A stretch of 64,000 bases of DNA from G963674835 sp963674835 (GTDB lineage: Bacteria; Planctomycetota; Planctomycetia; Pirellulales; Thermoguttaceae), in NCBI GenBank assembly GCA_963674835.2, contig CAXXKC010000002.1, positions 372,001 to 436,000 on the forward strand, written 5' to 3'. The position numbers and the translations under genes were made by a program. A model generated the notes under the pieces. It did no database searches. It was not told the DNA's origin and saw only the letters and a program-made list of their open reading frames with translations. Shown here piece by piece: positions 52,469-61,763 of the stretch. Numbering within the stretch: position 1 is the first letter of the stretch; the number at the start of each line of letters is the position of its first letter.

Positions 52469-52560
52469 TGCAAGTCGCACCTGACGGTAGCGTTCCCGGC
52501 AGCGTGTTGCCACAGTTCCGAAAGCGATCTGCACGCTACGCTTTGGTAAGATGCGTTCCA
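52466..52560 (+). repeat. 95-bp intergenic repeat, copy I
   Basis: A 95-bp copy intermediate between the two subtypes (GCGATCTGCACGCTAC), with a diverged right end GCGTTCCA. Its left TAG is the stop codon of the gene at 51860. It fills the gap between two convergent genes; the cyclophilin gene ends 10 bp to the right. Confidence 0.88.
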
Positions 52561-52569
52561 GCGTCCTGA

Positions 52570-53253
52570 TCAGCGGACCCGCCGAATCGAGTTGATCATG
52601 ACGGTCTTGACGGGGATCTTCTCGAAATCGCCCTGGTCCTGGACCTTGATGTTGGCGATTTGATCGGCCACTTCCATGCCGTCGGTAATCTTGCCGAAGG
52701 CGCAGTAACCGTACGTGTCGGCTGTATCGCCCCGATAATCGAGCGCAGGGTTATCGGTTACGTCGATGAAGAACTGGCAGGTGGCGCTGTCGATCACGTT
52801 GGGCAACCGGGCCATGGCGATCGTGCCACGGGTGTTCTTCAGCCCATTATGGGCCTCGTTGCGGACGGGCAGACCGGCCTGTTTTTCTTTGAGATCGCTG
52901 GTGAACGCGCCGCCAAGGATCACATAGTCTTTGAGCGACTGGTGGAAGATGGTTTGATCGTAGAAGCCCTGGTCGACGTAGCTCAAGAAGTTCTCGACCG
53001 TCAGCGGGGCCTTGTCGGCGTCGAGCGCCACGGTGATCTTGCCCAGGGTGGTGTCGATCAGGATTTGCGGATGATTGGGGTCGGCGGCGTTGGCGGCCTG
53101 GCCCTCCGCCGCAGCGCCGGTTCCTGACGGAGCGGCGGAACCGGCGATCGATGCCGCAGACTGGCTGTCGCCGGCTTCGTTGCTCGCGCCGCATCCGGCG
53201 GTGCTTACCAGCAATACGACCGCCAACCACGCAACGACTTTCGTTGAACTCAT
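52570..53253 (-). CDS. cyclophilin-type peptidyl-prolyl isomerase lipoprotein
   Basis: The 227-aa protein has a lipobox (VSTAGC, Cys21), a Ser/Ala/Gly linker (about 22-60), and a cyclophilin domain: ILIDTTLGKITVALD, FLSYVDQGFYDQTIFHQSL, ARLPNVIDSATCQFFIDVTD, YCAFGKITDGMEV. In most cyclophilins the catalytic Arg is in FHR and is followed by QGGD; here these are FHQ and LGGA, so isomerase activity may be reduced or absent. Such relatives are likely lipid-anchored folding factors or binding proteins. Confidence 0.9.
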   Translation of the reverse strand: MSSTKVVAWLAVVLLVSTAGCGASNEAGDSQSAASIAGSAAPSGTGAAAEGQAANAADPNHPQILIDTTLGKITVALDADKAPLTVENFLSYVDQGFYDQTIFHQSLKDYVILGGAFTSDLKEKQAGLPVRNEAHNGLKNTRGTIAMARLPNVIDSATCQFFIDVTDNPALDYRGDTADTYGYCAFGKITDGMEVADQIANIKVQDQGDFEKIPVKTVMINSIRRVR

Positions 53254-53631
53254 CGCCTCAGGCCTCCATGCTCTGGGTCAGGTACCCTGCGTCTACGGGA
53301 CAAGGATTACGGCGCGCGTCCTGGCGCCGATTTCTCGAGGTGCGGTCCGTCCGGCCACACTGCGCCCCATATCATGTGAGGAATCGCCGTTTTGTGCAAC
53401 GCCGGTTGGAGCGGTTTCAGCGAGGCGCCGCGGAAGGATGGATAATCTGGGGTGTTTTCCACTTTGATTGCGATGCGGTTAGAATAGACCTGGACCGCGT
53501 GCGGGTGAGCACCCGATTGAGGGGCGCGCGGCCAGATGGCAGTTCAAGACGGCTCGTTCTTGCTGGAGGCCCCTCGGCGGTCAGGCTCTTCCGAACGGCT
53601 ACGTGAACCTTATCAGGACCGAACGCAACCG
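53254..53631. other. divergent spacer, no gene seen
   Basis: Separates the cyclophilin and the ABC operon. No promoter of good quality, repeat or coding frame was found. If the next gene started at 53536 the last 96 bp would be coding, but that start has no RBS. Confidence 0.5.
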
Positions 53632-54570
53632 ATGCATCGCCTTTGGTTCAACGTTGCAGTAGTTGGCCTGTGGCTGACCACGATGAGCTGGCTGGTGGTT
53701 TCCAAGGTGCTGCCGACGATTCTCGTCGGCGAGCCTCCCAACTACCGCACGATTCTTGACGCTCAGCGTAATTCGCCTCCGGTGGCGTGGGAGATGATCT
53801 GGAACGGGCGCCGGATGGGCTGGGCGTTGAACACGATGAAGAAGCATGTCGACTCGCTAGCGGAAATGCATAGTCGGGTGCATTTCGACTACCTTCCGCT
53901 GGCGGACGTCGTACCGAAGCAGTTCCGCTCGTACGTGGGGTCGCTGGACGAGCTCGGCTCGCACTTGGCCACCGACGTAGTGAGCGAGTTGGACTTCGAC
54001 CCGCTGGGGCGTGTCTCGCGTTTTCAGTCGGTGTTGCGTTTTCAGCCCCTGACTGACGTGATCAAGGTGCAGGGAGTCATCGATGGAGCGAAGCTGTCGA
54101 TCTCGGTGTATTCGGGAGACTTCTCGTATAAGCGCGAACTCACGGTCACGCCGAAGGCGATGTTGCATGACGCGGTGTCACCCCAGACGCATTTACCGGG
54201 GCTGCGCGTGGGCCAGACGTGGACGGAGGAGGTGTACAGTCCGCTTCATCCGCCCACGGAGCCGTTGGAAGTTCTCCAGGTCGAGGTGGAGGGGCGGGAG
54301 AGGCTAATGTGGGGCGGCGACGCGGTGGAAACGTGGCTGGTGGTCTATCGCACCGACCCCGGCTCGGGAGGGCGCAGCGCCGGGAAGCTTCGCGGCAAGA
54401 TGTGGGTGCGGCGCGATGGCACGGTGCTGCAGCAGGAGGTCGGCTTGTTGCAATCGACGTTGACCTTCACTCGCATGCCCGACGACCAGGCGAAGGACCT
54501 CGCAAAGAAGGTCCAAGAGGAATCGGTTCGCGACACGCAGCGCTTCAAGCACTATGGGGAGGTGCCATGA
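53632..54570 (+). CDS. membrane-anchored protein of ABC operon
   Basis: The 312-aa protein has one N-terminal transmembrane segment (about 5-30, VAVVGLWLTTMSWLVVSKVL) and a beta-rich extracytoplasmic domain (DAQRNSPPVAWEMIWNGRRMGWA, GKMWVRRDGTVLQQEV). No family recognised. Its TGA overlaps the ATG of the ABC ATPase, so it is co-translated with the transporter and may be an accessory or substrate-facing subunit. The start is placed at 53632; 53536 is an alternative without RBS. Confidence 0.72.
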   Translation: MHRLWFNVAVVGLWLTTMSWLVVSKVLPTILVGEPPNYRTILDAQRNSPPVAWEMIWNGRRMGWALNTMKKHVDSLAEMHSRVHFDYLPLADVVPKQFRSYVGSLDELGSHLATDVVSELDFDPLGRVSRFQSVLRFQPLTDVIKVQGVIDGAKLSISVYSGDFSYKRELTVTPKAMLHDAVSPQTHLPGLRVGQTWTEEVYSPLHPPTEPLEVLQVEVEGRERLMWGGDAVETWLVVYRTDPGSGGRSAGKLRGKMWVRRDGTVLQQEVGLLQSTLTFTRMPDDQAKDLAKKVQEESVRDTQRFKHYGEVP

Positions 54571-55337
54571 TCGAGTTTGACGGCGTCAGCAAGCACTACG
54601 GCTCGAAACTGGCCGTAAGCGATCTGGACTTGACGATTCCGCCGGGCGAGATTTTTGCTTTCTTGGGGCCCAACGGGGCGGGGAAGACGACGACGATCAA
54701 GATGCTCGTGGGGCTCCTGCGTCCGACGCAGGGGACCGTGCGCGTGGGGGGCTACGACGTGGCCTCCGCGCACCGGGAGGCCATGGCATTGATCGGCTAC
54801 ATTCCGGACGAATCGTTCCTGTACGACAAGCTGTCGGCGCGCGAGTTCCTCCGGTTCGTTGCGGAGATGCGTGGGTTGGACGGACCGCAAGCCGAGGAGC
54901 GGATTGCCCGGGAGAGCGACCACTTCAACTTGGACGACTTTCTGGACGATCTGATCGAGACGTATTCCCACGGCATGCGGCAGCGGGTCGTGTTTGCGGC
55001 GGCGTTCTTGCACGATCCCGCGGTGCTGGTGGTGGACGAGCCGATGGTGGGTCTGGATCCCAAGACCGTCCGTCTGGTGAAGGACCTTCTGAGGCAGCGG
55101 GCGGCAGAAGGGGCTTCGGTCTTCATGTCGACCCATACGCTGGCGGTGGCCGAGGAGATCGCCGACCGCATCGGCGTCATCCATCATGGACAGATTCGAT
55201 TTCTAGGCACGAAGTTGCAGTTGCAGCAGGAGCTTTCGCTGAGCCAGTCATCGTTGGAACATCTCTTCCTGGAATTGACGGCCGATGGCGAAGCATGTGC
55301 CGAATCGGAGGCCGAACCCGAACCCGAGCATAGGTAA
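54567..55337 (+). CDS. ABC transporter ATP-binding protein
   Basis: The 256-aa ATPase has Walker A GPNGAGKTT (34-42), the signature YSHGMRQR (SHGMR instead of SGGQ), Walker B VLVVDEPMVGLDP, and a switch His in STHTLAVAEEIADR. It powers the permease encoded next. The subfamily resembles CcmA/ABC-2 exporters. It overlaps the preceding gene by ATGA. Confidence 0.93.
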   Translation: MIEFDGVSKHYGSKLAVSDLDLTIPPGEIFAFLGPNGAGKTTTIKMLVGLLRPTQGTVRVGGYDVASAHREAMALIGYIPDESFLYDKLSAREFLRFVAEMRGLDGPQAEERIARESDHFNLDDFLDDLIETYSHGMRQRVVFAAAFLHDPAVLVVDEPMVGLDPKTVRLVKDLLRQRAAEGASVFMSTHTLAVAEEIADRIGVIHHGQIRFLGTKLQLQQELSLSQSSLEHLFLELTADGEACAESEAEPEPEHR

Positions 55338-55344
55338 CCGACCC

Positions 55345-57153
55345 GTGAGCGATCTCGCCTTGCCACAGGGATTGTCGGACGATCCATCGCTGCCACACGG
55401 CACGAAGACGGCGCCGCGGCTCATCAGTCCGGAGGAGGAAGCGCGGGCCTTCTGGCATGTGCGATGGCGGCAGACGGTTTGCATTCTGCAGCAGGAGGTG
55501 GTGCGGGCGCGTCTGCGGGCGTCGCTTGTGCTGGTGCTCAGCACGCTTCTTTGGATTGGGCTGTTCTGGCTGTTTCTCGAGGGCTTCCGGTTTTTGAAGA
55601 TCATGATCGTTGCGGAGGATCTGCACGACCGGACCGTGCAGGCGGTGTTCGGGATGTTCTTCGTGACGTTGATGGTGATGCTCATCTTTTCGTCGGGCGT
55701 GATTCTGTTCGGTTCGCTGTTTCGCGCTCGCGACTTGCCGCTGCTGCTGACGCTTCCCGCCCGTGCCGACCGCGTGTTCCTGCACAAGTTTCAGGAGGCG
55801 GTCGTCATGAGCAGTTGGGCATTTGTTCTGTTGGGCAGCCCGATGCTCCTGGCGTACGGCGTTATCGCCGGGGCGCCGTGGTACTACTACACGATGTTGT
55901 GGGCGTTCCTGATATCGTTCGTGTACGTTCCGGCGGCGATGGGGGCGATGCTCTGTCTGCTGATCGTCGATCGTTTGCCGCGCAGGCAGGTCACGGTGAT
56001 GGTCTTGGCGGGTTTGGCGACCCTCGTGGGCCTGGGCTGGCTGATGTGGTCGTTCATCGCCACGCCGGCAAACGACTTGCTGACGCCGGACTGGTTTCAG
56101 GACATGTTGGGACGTCTGCGGTTGACGGAGCATCGGTTGTTGCCGAGTTGGTGGCTCAGCACGGGGCTGTTGCAGGCGGCCGGCGGCGAACTGTCGGAGA
56201 GCGTGCTGTTTCTGACGCTGCTGGTTTCTAACGCCCTGTTCTTCCGCTTGCTCGCACTGTGGATGGCCGCGGGGATGTACCGGAGGACCTATCACCGGTT
56301 GCACGGACGTCCGGGCTCGCGAAAGAAGGTTGCTGGGTCCTGGCTCGATCACGGCGCGGACTGGCTGACGGTGCGGCTTCCGCGGCAGATGCGGCTGCTG
56401 ATCGGGAAGGACGTTCGCCTCTTCCGTCGCGACCCGGTCCAGTGGACACAGTTCCTCGTCTTCTTCGGCCTGCTGGTGCTGTACTTCGTGAACGTGCGGC
56501 GTTTTAGCTACAACATCTACTACGCAGGCTGGATGAACGTGGTCAGTTTTCTCAACTTGTCGGTCGTGGGACTGTTGCTGTCGACGTTCACCACGCGGTT
56601 CATCTTTCCGATGATCAGCCTGGAAGGGCAGCGTTTCTGGATTCTGGGTCTGCTGCCGCTGCGACGGGAGACCATCTTGTGGAGCAAGCTGTGGTTCGCA
56701 GTCGGCGGAGCCGTGCTGCCATGCTGCACCTTGATTCTCTTGAGCGACGTGATGCTGCGGATTCCGCCGATGATCGTGTTCTGTCACCAGTTGACGTGCG
56801 TGGTTCTGTGTTTCGGGCTGGCGGGGATTTCCGTGGGACTGGGCGCGCGGATGCCAAGCTTTCACGAGAGTTCGCCCGCCCGGATAGCCGCCGGGTTTGG
56901 CGGGACGTTGACGTTGGTGATCAGCACGCTGTTCATCATCGTCGTGGTCCTTCTTTCGGCGCTGCCATCGCACTTCTATCTGAACGACAGCCACACGTAC
57001 ACCACAATGGTTCTTGGCGGGCGCATGCACTTGGACACGCTCGTACGCCTGTGGTTCTTCGCGGGCATGGTTGGTAGTGTGGTCCTGGGTGTCGTGGCTA
57101 CCCTGGTGCCGATGCGCATGGGCATTCGGGCGTTTCGCGAGATGGAGATGTAG
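55345..57153 (+). CDS. ABC-2-like transporter permease
   Basis: The 602-aa protein has about 12 hydrophobic segments with a large soluble insert (about 300-350). GTG at 55345 is preferred (7 bp after the ATPase); an ATG at 55285 would overlap the ATPase and add an arginine/proline-rich leader without RBS. It pairs with the ATPase as an exporter; the substrate is unknown. The LLTLPARADRVFLHKF loop after the second pair of helices is typical of this large-permease group. Confidence 0.85.
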   Translation: MSDLALPQGLSDDPSLPHGTKTAPRLISPEEEARAFWHVRWRQTVCILQQEVVRARLRASLVLVLSTLLWIGLFWLFLEGFRFLKIMIVAEDLHDRTVQAVFGMFFVTLMVMLIFSSGVILFGSLFRARDLPLLLTLPARADRVFLHKFQEAVVMSSWAFVLLGSPMLLAYGVIAGAPWYYYTMLWAFLISFVYVPAAMGAMLCLLIVDRLPRRQVTVMVLAGLATLVGLGWLMWSFIATPANDLLTPDWFQDMLGRLRLTEHRLLPSWWLSTGLLQAAGGELSESVLFLTLLVSNALFFRLLALWMAAGMYRRTYHRLHGRPGSRKKVAGSWLDHGADWLTVRLPRQMRLLIGKDVRLFRRDPVQWTQFLVFFGLLVLYFVNVRRFSYNIYYAGWMNVVSFLNLSVVGLLLSTFTTRFIFPMISLEGQRFWILGLLPLRRETILWSKLWFAVGGAVLPCCTLILLSDVMLRIPPMIVFCHQLTCVVLCFGLAGISVGLGARMPSFHESSPARIAAGFGGTLTLVISTLFIIVVVLLSALPSHFYLNDSHTYTTMVLGGRMHLDTLVRLWFFAGMVGSVVLGVVATLVPMRMGIRAFREMEM

Positions 57154-57218
57154 CGGGGCCGGCCCCTCCCCCTCGGATAGGCATCGTCTTTTCTGGCCGA
57201 TTCGGCTAGCATAGGGCC

Positions 57219-58136
57219 ATGCAAGCCAGTACCGAACCCGTTCTCGTCGCCCCGGAGGCTCCCACCCCGGCAACGCTGCTATGGGGACGGTGTCTGGCGT
57301 GGCTTCCTGCGTGTGCGATCCAAGGTGCTCTGATCGCATGGGCCGCGGTTGTTGCGCAGGAGTATTTCGCGCCGCTGTTGGTTTTTCCGCTCTTGGTGGG
57401 CATTGGACTTGGGGCGACAACGGCGGGAATGACTCGCATGGGGCAAGTGGGACATCGCGGCACGATCGCCGCGGGTCTGCTGCTGGCAGTCGCCGTTGCC
57501 GTGGTCGGCCAGCATTACATACGGTACCGAATGGACTTGGTCCAGACGCGGAACGATGCCGAGTTGTTTCGCAAAGCCCGCCAGCAGTTTGCGGACCTTG
57601 CCCAAGGTCAAATGCCCGTGCCGCCGGACACGTTCTGGGAGTATATGCGCTGGCAAGCGGCTCGGGGGCGGCCTTTGCACGTCGCCCACTTCGTGGCTCG
57701 CGACGGTATGGCATGGTTGACTTGGGCGGTGGATGGGCTGTTGGTGTTTGCGGCAGCCGTGGCGGTTGTTTTGCCGGCGGTGCGGCAGCCCTACTGCAAC
57801 CATTGCCGGAGTTGGTTTCGAACCACTCGCAGCGGCCGACTCGGCGACGAAGTGGGGCGCTGTATGGCTGCATTGGTCGGCGGTACGTTGCCCGATCGGT
57901 TGGCGTGGGTTCGTTACCGGATTCTGGATTGTAATGGCGGCTGCCCACCCGCCGAACTGATGCTGTTCTGTGAAGACAGTCAGGGGAACTACTCGAGCAA
58001 CCGGTTCTGGCTAACCGCCGCAGGCCGCAGCCGGATGACGGAGGTATTGGATCAAGCCGGATCGCAAGGACCGCCGACGGTGCCCCAGGGTGACGATTCC
58101 TCTCGACCCTCGATGACGAAGACACCACCGCCATGA
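57219..58136 (+). CDS. membrane protein with zinc-ribbon-like cysteines
   Basis: The 305-aa protein has four hydrophobic segments in the first half (about 20-105) and one near 160-185, then a soluble C-terminal domain with CNHC (193-196) and a later CNGGC pair that could hold a metal. The C-terminus is polar. No family is recognised. Its TGA overlaps the ATG of acpS, so it is coupled to holo-ACP synthase. Confidence 0.72.
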   Translation: MQASTEPVLVAPEAPTPATLLWGRCLAWLPACAIQGALIAWAAVVAQEYFAPLLVFPLLVGIGLGATTAGMTRMGQVGHRGTIAAGLLLAVAVAVVGQHYIRYRMDLVQTRNDAELFRKARQQFADLAQGQMPVPPDTFWEYMRWQAARGRPLHVAHFVARDGMAWLTWAVDGLLVFAAAVAVVLPAVRQPYCNHCRSWFRTTRSGRLGDEVGRCMAALVGGTLPDRLAWVRYRILDCNGGCPPAELMLFCEDSQGNYSSNRFWLTAAGRSRMTEVLDQAGSQGPPTVPQGDDSSRPSMTKTPPP

Positions 58137-58519
58137 ATATTCTGGGAATCGGCACCGACATCACGGAGTGTCTGCGAATCGCCCGCATGATCGAGCGCTA
58201 CGGCGAGTTGTTCATCGATCGGGTGTATACGGCCGAAGAGATACGCTATTGCCAGGCGCGCAAACAGGCGACCCAGCACTTTACGGGTCGGTGGGCGGCC
58301 AAGGAGGCCGTGCTCAAGGCGATGGGGACCGGCTGGGTGCGCGGGATTAGTTGGCGCGACATCGAGATTCGGAACGAACCTGGGGGAAAGCCGCTGGTTG
58401 CCGTGCGCGGCGGGGCCAAAGATGTGATCGAGCACTTGGGGATCGCCAAGGTGCTGGTCTCGATCTCGCACTGCCGGACGCATGCGACCGCATATGCAAT
58501 CGCATTGGGTGAGGGGTAG
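58133..58519 (+). CDS. acpS: holo-[acyl-carrier-protein] synthase
   Basis: The 128-aa enzyme transfers phosphopantetheine from CoA to ACP serine. GIGTDITE (5-12, Asp9) and FTGRWAAKEAVLKAMGTG (about 46-63, Glu) are the Mg-binding motifs, and VSISHC completes the fold. It is the only phosphopantetheinyl transferase in the window and may serve both housekeeping AcpP and the cluster ACP at 45199. Confidence 0.93.
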   Translation: MNILGIGTDITECLRIARMIERYGELFIDRVYTAEEIRYCQARKQATQHFTGRWAAKEAVLKAMGTGWVRGISWRDIEIRNEPGGKPLVAVRGGAKDVIEHLGIAKVLVSISHCRTHATAYAIALGEG

Positions 58520-58562
58520 CGGGCGGTTTGCGCGGCTGGGGAGGTAGCGTTGGAAGGGATCA

Positions 58563-58587
58563 CCCAGCCGAGTGCGGCTGTGCGACA
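58563..58587 (+). repeat. degenerate CAGCCG hairpin repeat
   Basis: CCCAGCCGAGTGCGGCTGTG keeps six paired bases of the hairpin family; the trailing motif is CGACA. It lies in the 111-bp gap between convergent acpS and topA and could contribute to transcription ending. Confidence 0.45.
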
Positions 58588-58630
58588 TAGTCGATAGCGG
58601 CGAGGCTGCCGGTGCGATGGACGACGGCGG

Positions 58631-61354
58631 TCAGGACTTCTTGGCGGCCTTCTTCTTTGCGGTCTTCTTGGCCGACTTTTTCTTGGCGGCCTTCTTCTTG
58701 GCCGGGGTCTTCTTGGCGGTGGCCTTCTTTGCCGTTGCCTTCTTTGGGCCCGCTGCGCTTCGCTTGGCGGACTTTCGGGAGGGGCCGCGGGCAGCGCGGG
58801 CGGCAAGCAGTTCGAGAGCTTGCTCGAATGTGGTCGCCGACGGATCGGCACCGCGCGGCAATGAAGCGTTTGTCTGGCCGTCGGTCACGTAGGGCCCATA
58901 GCGGCCCTCCAGCAGTTTGACTTCCTGACCGGTGACGGGGGAGACTGGGAAGACCTGAATGGGCTCTTTGCGACGCGACGCGCCGCGACGGGCTTTGGGC
59001 TGAGCCAGCAGTTCAAGGGCCTGCTGGAGCGTGATGTCGAGCGGAGAGAGATTCTCGGGGATCGAGCGCGTCTCGTCGGCCGACTTGACGTAGGGGCCGT
59101 ACGGTCCGTTGGAAGCGATCACCGGTTGGCTAGTCTGCGGGTCGGCGCCCAGTTGACGCGGCAGGCTCAAGAGCTTGAGAGCCGTTTCGAGGTCGATGTC
59201 CTCCGGAGACATTCCCTTGAGGAGCGACGCATTTTGCGGCTTGTCGTCGTCGGCCGATCCGCGCTGCACGTACGGCCCGAAGCGTCCCGACTTGATGAAG
59301 ACGGGTTTGCCTGTCTGCGGGCAGATACCGAGGGGCTCGTCGCCTTGCTGGGCCTTGTTGAGAAGTTCCAGGGCTTTGTCGAGGGACAGCTCGTCGGGAG
59401 CCATGTCTTCGAGAAGACTCGCGCGGCGCTCACCTTGCTCGACGAAGGGGCCGAACCGGCCGACGCGCACATAGACCGGCTCAGACGTCTGATCGTCGGG
59501 CTGGCCGATGAGAATACGGCTGACATCGCGTGCGTTGATCTCGTCGACCTTGTTGGCCAGTTGCTGCTTCAGCCCCGGGTGGGCATTGCCGAAGTAGAAC
59601 GCGTTCAGGTAGTCGAGGTGCTCCATTTCGCCGCGGCTGATGGCGTCGAGGTCGTCTTCCATCTGGGCCGTGAACTGATAGTCGACGAGGGAGGGCAAGT
59701 GGGCTTCGAGCAACTGGGCCACGGCGAACGCGACCCAGGTGGGCACCAGCACGTTGTTGCGTTTGAAGACGTACTTGCGGTAGAGAATGGTGTCGATGAT
59801 GGTGGCATAGGTGCTGGGGCGGCCGATTCCCATCTCTTCCAGCGCCCGCGTGAGGGCCGCTTCGCTGTAGCGGTTGGGCGGTTGCGTGGTGTGGCTTTTC
59901 GCGTCGAGTTGGCGACAGTCGAGCTGCTCGCCGGCACTGACCCGCGGCAGGGTCTCTTCGCGGTCGGCCAAGTCGCCCTCGGGGTCGTCAGAGCCTTCGA
60001 CGTACGCCCGGAGGTAGCCGGGGAACTCGATCGTCTTACCGCTGGCCTGAAAAACGGCGCCACCGCCGTCGAGAGTGATGTTCATACGGTGCCCACGGGC
60101 GTCGGCCATCTGGCTGGCAATGGTTCGCTTCCATACGAGATCGTAGATCTTGAACTCGTCGGCATTCAGCTCGCCGCGCAGCTGCTCGGGGAAGTCGAAG
60201 GGATGGCCGGCCGGCCGAATGGCTTCGTGCGCTTCCTGGGCGTTCTTGACAGTGGTGCGGTAGACGCGGGGTTGGTCGGAAAGGTATTCGGAGCCGTACT
60301 GCGAGGCGACCAACTGGCGCGCGGCATCGACCGCCACGGATGCCAGATTCGTCGAGTCGGTACGCATGTATGTGATGTGGCCGTTCTCGTAGAGGCTTTG
60401 GGCGGCCTGCATCGTCCGCCGGGCAGTGAGACCGTATTTTCGGTTTGCTTCCTGCTGGAGCGTGCTGGTCGTGAAGGGAGCGTATGGCCGCGTTGTGTAC
60501 GGCTTGTCTTCGACATTGCTCACCTGGAACGACGCGCTCTTGAGCCGCTCGGCAAGCGCCATTGTCTCGGCCTGGCCGAGCAGCAACAGTCGGGAGTCTT
60601 TCACTTGACCGGTTGCCGCGTCGAAATCTCTGCTGGTGGGAACCTTTCGTCCGTCGACGGAGAGCAACGTGGCCTGAAAGCGCTCACCGCCGGTCTTGGC
60701 GAAAGTCCCTAGGAGATCCCAGTATGTGGCCGAATGGAAAGCCATTCGCTGACGTTCACGCTGGACGATGAGGCGGACCGCCACACTCTGGACCCGGCCG
60801 GCCGACAACCGCGGGCGGACCTTTCGCCATAGCAGAGGCGACACTTCATAGCCGTAGAGACGATCGATGATCCGCCGCGTTTCCTGGGCGCGAACCATGG
60901 CCTCGTCAATTTGGCGAGCGTGGTCCAGCGAATCGAGGATGGCCTCTTTGGTGATCTCGTGGAACACCAGACGGTGTACGGGGACCTTGGGCTGGAGCAC
61001 CTGGCATAGGTGCCAACTGATGGCCTCCCCTTCGCGGTCTTCGTCGGTCGCCAGATAGAGGTCGTCGGCGTCTTTGAGGAGACTCTTAAGCTTGCGGACC
61101 TGCTTGGTCTTCTCCTTGGGGATGATGTAGATCGGCTCAAACGCCTTGTCGACATTGACGCCCAGGTGAGCCCATTTTTCCCCTTTGTACTGTTCGGGGA
61201 TCTCCTTTGCCCCCTCGGGCAGGTCGCGAATGTGCCCGATGCTGGCTTCAATGGTGAAGTCGTGTCCAAGAAATCGGCTGATCGTGCGGGCCTTGGCGGG
61301 CGACTCGACGATTACTAGGGACTTGCCACTACGGGCGGCACTTTTCTTTGCCAT
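58631..61354 (-). CDS. topA: DNA topoisomerase I
   Basis: The 907-aa type IA topoisomerase relaxes negative supercoils. TOPRIM opens at LVIVESPAKA (13-22) with DEDREGE (104-110); the active tyrosine is Y329 in TYMRTDSTN. Four C-terminal repeats of the RFGPYV-type follow (PVYVRVGRFGPFV, PVFIKSGRFGPYV, PYGPYVK, GRYGPYVTDG), then a Lys/Ala tail of about 45 residues (AKKATAKKTPAKKKAAKK) resembling histone H1 tails. No zinc-finger cysteines are kept. The tail probably binds DNA non-specifically. Confidence 0.97.
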   Translation of the reverse strand: MAKKSAARSGKSLVIVESPAKARTISRFLGHDFTIEASIGHIRDLPEGAKEIPEQYKGEKWAHLGVNVDKAFEPIYIIPKEKTKQVRKLKSLLKDADDLYLATDEDREGEAISWHLCQVLQPKVPVHRLVFHEITKEAILDSLDHARQIDEAMVRAQETRRIIDRLYGYEVSPLLWRKVRPRLSAGRVQSVAVRLIVQRERQRMAFHSATYWDLLGTFAKTGGERFQATLLSVDGRKVPTSRDFDAATGQVKDSRLLLLGQAETMALAERLKSASFQVSNVEDKPYTTRPYAPFTTSTLQQEANRKYGLTARRTMQAAQSLYENGHITYMRTDSTNLASVAVDAARQLVASQYGSEYLSDQPRVYRTTVKNAQEAHEAIRPAGHPFDFPEQLRGELNADEFKIYDLVWKRTIASQMADARGHRMNITLDGGGAVFQASGKTIEFPGYLRAYVEGSDDPEGDLADREETLPRVSAGEQLDCRQLDAKSHTTQPPNRYSEAALTRALEEMGIGRPSTYATIIDTILYRKYVFKRNNVLVPTWVAFAVAQLLEAHLPSLVDYQFTAQMEDDLDAISRGEMEHLDYLNAFYFGNAHPGLKQQLANKVDEINARDVSRILIGQPDDQTSEPVYVRVGRFGPFVEQGERRASLLEDMAPDELSLDKALELLNKAQQGDEPLGICPQTGKPVFIKSGRFGPYVQRGSADDDKPQNASLLKGMSPEDIDLETALKLLSLPRQLGADPQTSQPVIASNGPYGPYVKSADETRSIPENLSPLDITLQQALELLAQPKARRGASRRKEPIQVFPVSPVTGQEVKLLEGRYGPYVTDGQTNASLPRGADPSATTFEQALELLAARAARGPSRKSAKRSAAGPKKATAKKATAKKTPAKKKAAKKKSAKKTAKKKAAKKS

Positions 61355-61629
61355 AACACGTTGTGATGACTGGGGATTAGGGGATGACTTCGCAAGTACG
61401 GGGCCTCATTCGCCGGAACGCCAAGCCAGGGCCCCCGCGCTGGAGTGGGCTGCCACGATGATCCGTCGAGCAACCCATTCTAGGTTACGTTCTTGTTCCT
61501 ACAAGCTCGCCTGGATTTACACAAGGTGGCATCGGTGATGTGGTTCAACAGTGGTGAATAACACCCGTCTTTGTGGTTATCAATGGACTTTGGCAATCCT
61601 GTGGGAATACTCCGGACCCCTTTTTGGGA
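61355..61629. other. divergent spacer between topA and SurA-like gene
   Basis: Contains a short GGGGATTAGGGG tract next to topA (61376-61387), echoing the imuB-dnaE2 gap, and no coding frame with an RBS. Confidence 0.45.
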
Positions 61630-61657
61630 TTGCATTTACGTCGATCGATCCTAAAAT
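61630..61657 (+). promoter_or_regulatory. candidate sigma70-type promoter
   Basis: TTGCAT (61630-61635) and TAAAAT (61652-61657) with 16 bp between. Good -10 match. It would give a leader of about 100 nt before the ATG at 61764. Confidence 0.4.
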
Positions 61658-61763
61658 TCAGGTTTCCGGTCAGCGTGCAGGTCGCCAACCATTAACGCCC
61701 GGTCCGCTGGCTTGTCAAGTCGAAAATCCCCGCCATTGCCATACTTTAGAGGGATAAGCATTC

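Noticed and set aside
55177..58188. 1003-codon open frame on the minus strand
   Set aside because: It lies antisense to the ABC permease and membrane protein genes, has Arg/His/Pro/Gln-rich composition and no domain; it is an artefact of high third-position GC.
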